A stretch of 60,066 bases of DNA, from assembly GCF_001039355.2 (NCBI RefSeq), contig NW_019775671.1, forward strand, positions 197,356 to 257,421, read 5' to 3'. Made by a program: the position numbers and the translations under genes. Each line of letters opens with the position of its first letter. Positions within the stretch are counted from its first letter, which is position 1. Source of the stretch: Lingula anatina (taxonomy: Eukaryota; Brachiopoda; Lingulata; Lingulida; Lingulidae). The notes below the pieces were generated by a model. The model was not told the DNA's origin. It ran no database searches and was given only the letters and a program-made list of their open reading frames with translations. This document shows, piece by piece, positions 50,296 through 60,066 of the stretch.

Positions 50296-52558
50296 GTAGC
50301 CAAACCCACGCATCTGGAATTCTATGAAAGTTTAAGTTGTGAACTTCGTGGACTATCACACAGATGATCCAAATACATCAGGTGCACATTTTGGAAGAGT
50401 ATATTGAGCGTTTGTCTAACAAATGCCATTGTGTTGTGTAGTACATGTATGTTAACATTATGGTTTATTACCGGTAAGAACTTAATTGTTAGAAAATGTT
50501 GAGGTGTTTCCTGGAATTACCTTGAATTCCTTGAGGATTAATGTCAACTTTCATTAACAGTAAAATATGTATCAAATCACCTCTTTCTTGAAAACCCATT
50601 TATGAGTCCTTCGTCATGCGGTCGTAACTTCATCGTGCAGTCGTTTCAAGAGCCTTCTTATCTGACAAAGCAGCTTCTTTGCTAATTGTCAAGTCATTCT
50701 TTCGTGTGCGCTGAATAACAACATCCAAGGAGATGATACTGAATGCCTGAATTGATTGAATATAGTCCTTCAGTGTTGACAATAGTCGCAAAAAGTGGGG
50801 ATTCATACTTACAGTTTAAAATAAAGACAAGGCACAGTTTTAAAGTATTTATTTAAAATTGTGTATTGTGCTAGTTCTTGAAAATTGTAAAAACTGAAAA
50901 AAAAATAGTTGACAGGATATATTGGCAGCTGTTCGCCTTGGTATATTTGGTGAATTTAAGTGACGTGAAAGGTATAAGTCAGGTCTGCTTTGGCAAGTAC
51001 GTGATGAAATGTCTATGGAAAGTATTCAATTCCCCCAAAGGCTAAACACGCTATATACAATATGTTAATACCATGAACACTACATATCGCATTGATAGGC
51101 ATTTTATGAATTAGATTAAAATGTACAATGTGAAATTGAATTAATTCGAAATCGCATCTGAGCACCATATCAGTTGTTGAGAGTGTGTACCAAACTTCAG
51201 CTGGTCTCTGTTTAGGCACATGAACGTTGCATAATAATAATAGTGGGCGTGAGTTACAGCTCTGCCGCTTATGATATAAGACCAGGTAAAATAAATTGCC
51301 CCCGAACAACGTAACGTGAGGAAACTTGTTAGAAAAGCATTTTAAATGCTCTGTTACACAATTCGACTGAAGTTGTATATGGCTTAGATGCTATTACAGG
51401 TGTCTTGACTTAGACGATGTTACGATACGGAGTGCTTTGTAAGATATAAAGGCAAATTACATTTACTGTATTAATTTTCTGGTTTTGAAACGATGCTTTT
51501 GTTAGTAGACGAATATTACAAAATTAAGTTCTTTATCCAGAGAAAGTCGCAAACTTATTTGGTGGAGTAAGTGTTTGATTTGGTGTTTTGCACCGCGTTG
51601 GTTTCGATCACCAATCCATTCTCAGTGATGCGTCCCAATGTAGCTTAACTCAGGACCTGTTGCCAATACTCGACGCTAATTGTTTGCATCGATCTTAATT
51701 TCCTGAATTAAGACGAATGCTTTCATAAGCACTCACCATGTTATCAGCTTCAACTTTCGTCGGTCATTTCCGTTTGTATTCGGGAACCTTCGTTTTTTCT
51801 GGATTATTCTTCTCGGTTATGTACAGAGTGGCACGATTCTGACGTAATCACAATAAGTAGATTGCCTAGTATAGACCAGTAAAAGGATGTCTATATCAAA
51901 ACGGATACATCAATCAAAACATTACATTTATCTATATAAATAATGTAGTATACCTTAACCTTACACAATCCGAACAAGGGGGTTGTTGAAGAACAAGCGC
52001 AAGCATTGATAATTGATGTTCCCAAACGTGATGATTGATCGGTGCTCCTTTGTCCTCAAGAAAATTATGTCCTAACAATGACGACAATCCTAAAACTACA
52101 ATGCATTAATTATGATATATCTGTTATGGACGAATATCACTTCACAGTGAATGAATTGTATTATTAAGTATTACTAATGCAGTCACACGACATTAGTGAA
52201 TGTATATTTGTATTATTCATACATTTTTCTGATATCAGTTACTTTGTATTGCTGAGATGATTTATGGAAGATAAATTTGCCTTTGATACAGTTCAATGAA
52301 ACGTGTTGGAACTAACGTAAATTATATATAATGTTTTCATACTAATGTCCTTAACATCACTAGAATATGTCTGCCTCAGCCTAAACTCTGGTGTAAAGAC
52401 AATTTCTTCTTTTCAATTTTGCCAGTTTTTAAAAATAAAGAAAAATTTATTACATAAATTAATGTCACTTTAATTCAATTATAATTCAATTTTGATAAGA
52501 TTAAAATTACTACTAGCCCTTGTTTTTGCAATAATATCAAATAAAAATGAAATATGTT

Positions 52559-52847
52559 CGTTTCGCAGCGTTCCATTCTTTCAAAGGCCATGCACGACCA
52601 ACTTTGAAATATGTTAGGTTGCATTCACAACAGTGGACTAACTAGTCCGAGGGTCAAACATGGCCGACCCACTTGAATACTTTCCCACGGGGAATCTATT
52701 CAGTGTCTACTAACTGCTTAGAAGGCAAGTTTTTAAATGGGTCGCCATATTTGACCAGCGGACTAGTTAGTTCACTGTTCTGAATGCGGCCATAGTTTAG
52801 TTTCGTTACATTCGGTCAACCGTCATGCATGACCAACTCAAAGCATC
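52559..52847. repeat. Two similar direct copies flanking an inverted-repeat element
   Basis: The left copy (about 52559-52608; TTTCGCAGCGTTCCATTC, then CATGCACGACCAACT) and the right copy (about 52799-52847; TTTCGTTACATTC, then CATGCATGACCAACT) agree imperfectly over some 48 bases. They lie immediately outside the inverted-repeat element at 52617-52791. The right copy contains a perfect palindrome GTCATGCATGAC at 52822-52833. They are far too long and too diverged for a target duplication. They could be outer parts of a larger composite element. Confidence 0.5.
52617..52791. mobile_element. 175-bp inverted-repeat element (MITE-like), ~65-bp arms
   Basis: The left arm from GGTTGCATTCACAACAGTGG and the reverse complement of the right arm, GGCCGCATTCAGAACAGTGA, continue to match through ACTAACTAGTCCG, GGTCAAA-ATGG, GACCCA and ACTT, about 80% over 65 bases. 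The spacer is about 43 bases. No coding capacity is present. The arms are long for the element's size, typical of foldback MITEs. Confidence 0.75.
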
Positions 52848-55800
52848 TCAACACAGGATCTATGGCTGGAGAAGCGTTTAACAGGATTACGTTGAATTAG
52901 TTGGTCCATACTGGGCAAGCCGCCATGAACACAAGATAAAAAGGAAATAGTGGATTGGAGTTCACAGCGGCGGAAAATCTTTGTTTTGACTAAAACTTGA
53001 ATTACTTTGTGGGCGCACGTGTCTTTGACAATCGAAACTGCTGAAAGCAGCGTCGTCACACACTCGTAGAAGAACGGCGAGTAACACAGAAAAAAAAACA
53101 AACAGATTATCATTGTGGATAAACCTGTGAGTGTGAAGGGTGGATAGTTCACGACATATTCCTTAGCGCAAACTCTACCTAATCAACGCTGCAGTAGTGT
53201 ATTTGTTTCCAGTGAAACTTCTTTCATTATGTCAATTTGAAGAAATGTGTCCCATCTTCATTTTCCAGTATGTGGAATTTGTATTATTCCGAAGTGCCTG
53301 GCTATGTGAAAACTGATCAGCTGTTTTCATTAACATCCTGGATTAGAAATGATATGCGCTTGCTTCTACTTCTACTAATCCACTTCCTGCTTCTTGTCGG
53401 CAAATTGCTTGGGTTTTATTATGGGGGTTATGTTGCCATCTTCCTAAAGAGATGTACCTTGCCTCTAAGAGGTTTACTTACCAGAGACAATAATTTCAAA
53501 GCAAACATTAAGTCAATAAAAACAACGAAAGGAAATTGCATGTTTTTCTCAATGATTGCATTGAAGAACATCAAGGCGCAATAAACACTGTATATTATTT
53601 AACCGAAATTGGCATTTTATTAGAAACAAGGCTAACATTAAACAAAAGTTTCTTTTAAATTGGGTTTTTGAATGTCAGAAACGTTTATCTTTTGCATCCG
53701 ATCCATCTGGAAAAGAATAATCCCTATTCTAGATGGGTTAGGTAATGGTGATGTTTGTCAGACGCCCAAAGCCTTTGTCAAAGTCGACTTAATCCGCTTC
53801 TCTTGATGAAAGATTAAGACGAACGTCGATGCACGCATCCACTTTGCGTAGGTGCTTTAAGCTTGAGGGACAGCGTTTCTTGATCCCGAAATCCTATTTT
53901 ATGAAACGGAATCGATATGTTTGTTTTTGCCTGAACCCAGGTTTTTCTCTTAACGTGGTATATGAAAGTTTAACATTCCTCGTCGGTGTAATTGAACTAG
54001 TAAAGGTGCTTTCAGTTCTCTACATGTTTACTGTTTCGTTCAGGTATGGACTTTCAGAAATTACGGAATCGGTGGACCACCCTGACCGACATATCGCATA
54101 AATTACTACGTATACTTATTTGTCTTAACCTGACAGGGTTTTTTTTCTTTTAGTACGATTGGCATGTGCTCTACGTAAAGAATGTTTTTTCATTTAAAGT
54201 TTTCTAACATTGTAATACTATTAAAAGTTACATAAATGTATGGGCAGATAATTTTGGAATCGTAATTACATGTCGTTGTTGGCATCCACCCAAAGCGATG
54301 CAATGTATTTGTTAATGCTAAAAATTCGTATTTAATTTTGATCAATAGCTTTAACATAAAACTAGGACGATGAGAGGAAAGAGTTGTCCAGATGTTCACA
54401 ACCCCCTTCCCACATTGTCGAAATATTATCAGCGACCGTGTTATTTATAGGCTAAAATAACAAGTGAAAATTAAAAAACAAATTAAATTCTGAAACAAAA
54501 CAGAGAGGAATGAACATTTATCCAGTGTTTAAAAAAACTGGAGATCTGCGATGCCGATTCTGGTCCTAACCTGCAGTATAAATCTCTAGAGGATTCCACT
54601 TGGTGTGCGTACTTTGCCTGCACCTGATAATGAGCAATTAAACAAATTGACTGACCTTGGGAAACCTTTAACGCGCCTGTAGCTATCAATTTGAAAGGGG
54701 GGTCCATTTGAAAAGGTGGATATTTCATGCACGAAACCTACTGTTTTCATCTAACCTAGATCAAAGGAACAAAAGAGAGGTTTTTGTGAAGCCCCTACCC
54801 CCCCCCCCCCCCACGCCGACATGACAAGTCTGGATCTTATAGTCAATATCAAATGAAATGGAAAAAATGTCAAAATTTTGAGAAAAAATATTGTAAATCA
54901 TTTGCATAAGGCAGAGACAGGAACGAAACCAATAGATCAGGAAGGTTATCGTATTAATGAAGGATTATGAATTAATTATCGAAACAATGCCGGAGACCTC
55001 ATTTGCAATGCAATAAATCCTTTACTAGTCAAATGACTATCATGGACTGGACATAAAAAAACGTTATCAACAAATTCGTTTTTACACCAAGATGATCACA
55101 TATGGGCTAGGCATTTTGATTATTACGTGTAGAAAAACAATTCAATGTAATGGACAAATTCAGAGAGAACGAGAGGTTATTGACCCGTTTGTATAAAATG
55201 TTATGTTGACAAGATGTCATCACACCCTTTGCCCCCTTTCTACCTTTTCATCCGTTAAGCTCTGGAGCTTTATTCACACAATACCGTTACTGACAAAGAG
55301 TGCGTCATGACCGAACAATCAAGTACGGAACGTTGCTGCGAACAAACACCACTAAAGAAATCCCGAGTCACTTAATGTCAAATCATACCATATAGATACC
55401 TTATAACGGAACCTGTTCCTGTAAAATGGACATTGTCCTCGGCTCACTTACCACTTTGGAAGGTTGAAATTGCAACAGGCACTGCAAACCTCACTGGATG
55501 TCCATTTTGTTTATTGGTTATGTCTTATGAATATTGAAAAGATAACGCGACAGTTCCATTAACAAATGAGGCGATTTGAAGTGTTTCCAGCCATAATAGA
55601 AATATAATGCGTAGGAGACAAAGTCTTTGAACAAGATAAATGTGAATAAACTTGAAAAGCCCAATGGTTTGATACATAGACTCGTAAAAAATTGTTTGCC
55701 TTTCGCCAGCGCAATTGGTATTTTTGATGTTGTCTTCCTTGTTTAAAGTGATATCAGCATAAAACAATAGTTTTGCTTGACTAAAAAACGATAAAAAGCT

Positions 55801-57430
55801 TTCAATTTTGATTTTGAGTTTGGAAAAGAAATTGGTTATTGCTTCCTGTGGGAGAGTATCACATTTTTGAAAAGAATGTGAGCAAGCCATATTCGAATAA
55901 CCTGCAAGCTTTTTTCGGTACACATTTAAAAGGCACTGCGCTGCATATGCACAAACACAGGAATAGGTGTACAGGCATAAGGTATCAGGCATAAGAATTG
56001 ATGAAATCTGTGTTAGCATTGGAATAAGTTACTTAAGCTTAGGCTCCCTGCCATCAGGCTTCAGATGGAGATTTACTGCCTTAATAACAGAACACAAAGC
56101 GATACTTCTAACTTACATTCGCACTGCCCAATTCCCCAGCGACATGTACAAAGTCCTTGGGAAAATTCGATCGTTCTTAGAAAAAAAAAAGTAGATAAGA
56201 GTGGTACAGCCGTACTCTGATATTCAAATCAATCGGATCTCAAGGAATGCAGATTAGCTCTACCTGTCTTGAGAGAGCAAGCGGGAGGATTACGACCCGT
56301 TTTCAATGAGCGGCAGTTCAAGAGGAACACATTACTCATGTGGTAAATGAAGAACGGCCGGCGCTATTGGTACCAGTTATCTCACACTGACACATGTTTT
56401 AAAAAGCTATCCGGTTTCCCTCGGCTTCGCTTGACCTTTAGAATTGTTTGCCCAGACCAAAGTATCAATACAAATTGCAAATCCAATAGAACCCTGCTCG
56501 CTACAAGGTTCTGCATTACAATTATAAAATATAAACCGTTTAATGCATCCTGCTCTCTCTGGGTGGTATCACTCTGGCCTCGTTTACACCATAACAAAAC
56601 TGGTTCGATTTAAGTAAGGCCTTTTTTTTAAACGAGGTTCGCATCCACATCCACGAAGTACCTACCTGGGTAGGCTTAATTAGTGGACACATTGATTTTA
56701 AAAGGAGTTTGTGTTGAAGCAGTATGAAGAATACAATGTTGACAGAGGTTATTTGTGGAAATGTTTTGCTAAAATTATTAAAATGGTTAGTTTACATTTT
56801 TCACCAGCAGGGAAGATGTGCACAGACAGCAATATATTTTGTTTTCTTAATTTACACAACATTTCTGTGAAGTCAAAAATACATATAAATACGCATCTTT
56901 AACCGATACCTCTAGTCCTAGTCATTGAACAGTTGCTTGCAAGTTTCTACCTAGAGTACTAGAAGAAAAGTTCGTTCCAGTGCACTCTTATAATCGATCG
57001 AGACCTTTCCATATCATCTTCGACCCCCTGGAGGGTAAATTACAGAAAAATCGTTAAATATTATGATCACTTGTGATTACTCGATTTACGGGGCATCTTT
57101 AAAATTTGAAACTGAATACGAGCGGGGCTGGTCTATGACTTGTAAGCTAGACTGTGTTGAATGATAAGATACCAAGGGAGTGACATATATACCAAGGGCG
57201 TCGTGCCATTTTAGCAATTAGTTTTAATCGGGGCAAAGGTGCAGCTGAGCTTTCATACTGGTTTCAGCGCCTATTCGATAAACACGTTTTATGATTATAC
57301 GTTCCGAACTCTATCTTACTGGTATTATTGTGATAATTGTGCAAAACGAGAGAGACGAGAAACAAAATGAATATTTTATCATGCAATATATGAATACGCA
57401 AATTGCTACAAATTGCATATAAGGACTTCC
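52848..57430. other. Non-coding interval
   Basis: No recognisable exon. It includes the longest frame of the window (55525-56019, minus), a C15 run at 54798-54812 and a CCTACC-TG-GGTAGG palindrome at about 56661-56674. Confidence 0.55.
54798..54812. repeat. Poly-C tract of 15 bases
   Basis: An uninterrupted C run, the longest of several C-runs in the window (others at 21855-21864 and 24961-24968). Confidence 0.95.
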
Positions 57431-57438
57431 TCTCTTCT

Positions 57439-57485
<47 letters not shown>
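57431..57485. repeat. Long (TC)n microsatellite with TTC start
   Basis: TCTCTTCTTCTTC followed by about twenty-one TC units, the longest pyrimidine-only tract in the window and a triplex-forming candidate. Confidence 0.97.
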
Positions 57486-57488
<3 letters not shown>

Positions 57489-60066
57489 GCTTGTTTGTTG
57501 AGAGGGTGAGTGTTTAAAAAATGTTTATATCTTTACCTAGGACACCCATAAGTAGTAATTTGTATTTTAGCACGGATTGTGAATAAAAATGATTATTTTT
57601 TCATGCATTCCAACCAAAAGCGACTTGGGAATGGATTAAACGAGGACTTTATTAAACTCAGTGCATGGAACAAACCAGCGTGTAAAATAAGCTACTTAAG
57701 GAAAGCAGAATGTGGCTAAAACAATAAAACTACGACTTTATAAACCATGATTGATCACGGACATTGCACGTTTTCACAGCACTAAAACTTCTATTTCTAG
57801 TTCGCAGCATGTATTGTAATCATAAAACAATTGGGGAAAATGGTCGTTTTGCATGTCGATTACCGGCATATATCTTTTTATGTCAGCTAACACATACCAA
57901 GTTTAATAGCTAAGTTAGACTTATTTCCAAACTAAAGACTTCTTTACGCTTGCCATAAAGTTTGTTGCTTATCTCTTTGAGCCGAAACACCTACTCGCAC
58001 CTCCAATTCTCTATTGTTCAAACCCTTATTCCCTTTAGCGACAAATACATACGGGAAACCGCTCAAAGCAAGCCAGATCGCCTGACTTTAACAGTGAATC
58101 TGATAACACAGCCATTTGATAAATCTTCTTTTTTGTTTGAAGCTATTTTATAACCAGTCACTGTTCTCCAGTGCTGCTTGAACGAACTTCGTAAAGCAAA
58201 TTCAGACATATGCTCATATTATTGTTTGTTGTAAGACGAGGAAGAATCAATACGTTTCGCCAGAGGGCTGTTTCGTTCTTTGGACTGACGTGCGCCTCCA
58301 ATTCTTCTCAGTTATTTGAAATATAGATATTTTAAAGCAAATACTTTCAAAGCCAGTAACAAATGACGTGGTTATGTAAGCACAGTAGTGTTTCAATATG
58401 TACATACATACTGATAAGAACCTGCATGAAAGAATAAATGAAGGTAGGCCTATACTTTCTTACATCAGTATCTAAATGTTAATATTGAAAAAAGAAACAT
58501 TATAAATGCGGATCAGGTCAACATATCTGCAGACTTGTTGTGCGGGTGGATGTATATTTTGAATCACATTTTGAAGAAAAAAAGGCTCGATCAGTTTACA
58601 TGCGTGTCGTAGCATCCCGTAGTGATAACGCAGTTTTACTATCTGATTCATAATTAACATGTAGCTGGAAGCTTGTATTTATTCTGTTTAATATACCCCT
58701 ACGCCATGTAGCCTAAGAAAATAGATGAGATGGACGGAAAGCACACTGGACATGACATTAAATCCTCCAAGATTCCAGGAAACCCACACCTGGAAACAAC
58801 CTGTTAGACGGAAGCTCACATTTGATGTCTTTAAAGAAAATGTGTTTCCGACGTTGTCTGTAACGATTTGTTACAAGACATTAAGTCCATTAAGACGGCG
58901 CATTATGTAGTCCGTGCGTCCTACCAAGGCCATTTTGGATGTGATTGCTACGTTACAATAGATGAAAACCATTCTGTGGCATGCTTATTCCAATTTCTCA
59001 AGCAGACGACAGTGATTGGGCATGCGTATGATGCATTGAAAAATGCCTCGATAACCCACTGCGGCTGTCATTATATGCCAGAGCCGTTGTGAAGAAAACG
59101 TTTATTAGAAAACCGCTAGAGTTGTCCGACGGGATGTGAGTTGGCGGAGGGAAACACAGCGGTTTGTCGGAGGGCTTTGGAAATCACCGTCAACAGACAT
59201 AAGGTAAGATTATCACGTTACGAAGGTTTGACCTGGTGGTTGTGAATTGTGCCCAGCGTTACCATGGCACCGTTTGTTTACTATTCAAAAATGTGTTTGT
59301 TGAAGGTGAAAAGAAGACATGATGTTTATCCTCTCATTTTTGGCTGTTTGCCTTTTGGGGTTATTGGCATAGTTGAAATTTGTTTATGCGTACATATTTT
59401 AGAACCGATGAGAATAAGATGTATCGTTATCTGCCATTAAGTAGGCTATTATAGCAAATTACGAACCCGGCTGCTTAAAATTAAGACAAGTTAGTAAAAA
59501 GGACTAGAACACATATGTTCTTGTACCATGGGGAACAAAACGTATATTAACTTGAGTTTATTTTACCTAGACGTAAGTTCGCTCTTTTCGTGACCAATCC
59601 ATATCGTGCACGTCTATGTAGAGTGATTAATGTTTTTTCATCTGGGGTCATTCACGTAGCCTAAAGTGAGCGAGCCGTTGTGTATATATATATTGTCAAG
59701 GTGTCCTTAGCAGCATTTTGCTTTACATAGGCACGTACATGTACAATGTCTTCCGTCTTTTCTCAGAAGCTCAAAGATAGAATGTCAATCAATGCGAAAA
59801 AGTGGCGGTATATTTCATGGTAATATTTTATAGCAACTTGTACACCAGCATGTTGTGGCGAAAGGGTGCAGTTAGACAAGGATATATACCATCAGATGAC
59901 TTTAGACTACATCAGAACCGTGTAAATAACGCCACGTTATTCACTGACATGTGGTTTTTCTTTAGAAAACATGAACAGGTTGCAACACTGTATGGTTTTG
60001 TAAAATTAAAGAAATTATGCAAGTGCATGGTTTGAGGTTCTGTGGTTGGAAACTTTTTTACTGTCC
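57486..60066. other. Non-coding interval to window end
   Basis: No recognisable exon. Short frames at 58725-59092 and 59802-60035 have no known domain. A TAAG|GTAAGA donor-like site occurs at about 59200-59208 without a convincing exon before it. Confidence 0.5.

Larger units (their letters stand above)
44259..52558. other. Non-coding interval with simple repeats
   Basis: More than 8 kb without a recognisable exon. It contains a perfect palindrome TGGACCGGTCCA at 45106-45117, a three-copy 13-mer at 45316-45354, the CA/CG tract at 45506, a short frame opening MATVKELQQN at 46673, a TC tract at 50260 and a CTTAATT/AATTAAG hairpin at 51693-51711. Confidence 0.55.

Noticed and set aside
50036-50359. 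107-codon minus-strand frame
   Set aside because: It runs through the TC microsatellite, giving arginine-glutamate repeats.
53237-53584. 115-codon plus-strand frame
   Set aside because: No ATG start, hydrophobic AT-rich composition, no known domain and no clear splice signals.
58725-59092. Two overlapping plus-strand frames with a Cys-containing product, followed by a donor-like site
   Set aside because: The second frame has only a TTG start, the two are in different frames, and the donor lies beyond the stop.

Overview
The window looks like non-coding DNA from a eukaryotic nuclear genome. It is AT-rich and carries many long microsatellites (TC/GA, CA, TAA, AAAT, CACG), poly-A tracts of up to about 47 bases, and several short foldback (MITE-like) elements. 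No open frame is long enough or recognisable enough to be called a gene. Phrases such as GGGGCCTGTTTCACAAAA and GGCGGCCATTTTGGATTTTG, and the common TACATGTA and ACCGGTA words, remind me of marine invertebrate genomes (mollusc, echinoderm, hemichordate or cephalochordate). That is an impression from memory and I cannot name the species.

Layout. 1-3.4 kb: diverged tandem copies, a perfect 24-bp palindrome, a TC tract, an old interspersed repeat and a 64-bp TAA microsatellite. 3.96-4.13 kb: a short element with inverted ends and a 5-bp target duplication. 4.1-7.4 kb: unique-looking DNA. 7.45-7.74 kb: a second terminal-inverted-repeat element, with an interior of reiterated short words. 8.4-10.0 kb: poly-A, CA and a foldback. 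13.5-14.0 kb: a five-copy degenerate tandem array. 19.05-19.55 kb: a CRE motif and TATA-like box ahead of an open segment ending at a strong splice-donor match, the only place that resembles a first exon. 20.40-20.60 kb: a 202-bp imperfect inverted repeat. 24.30-24.46 kb: another foldback. 36.67-37.19 kb: a Z-DNA-type tract and a small CpG-rich island with a dyad. 40.9-42.6 kb: two diverged copies of one repeat family. 44.2 kb: three TAATCC homeodomain-type motifs in 34 bp. 52.56-52.85 kb: a 175-bp inverted-repeat element between two similar direct copies. 57.4 kb: a long TC tract.

Because no gene is supported, there is no pathway to assemble. The most economical reading is a gene desert or a long intron/intergenic interval populated by small non-autonomous transposable elements and simple repeats, possibly with cis-regulatory DNA between them. 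The regulatory part is inference and would need cross-species alignment or chromatin data.
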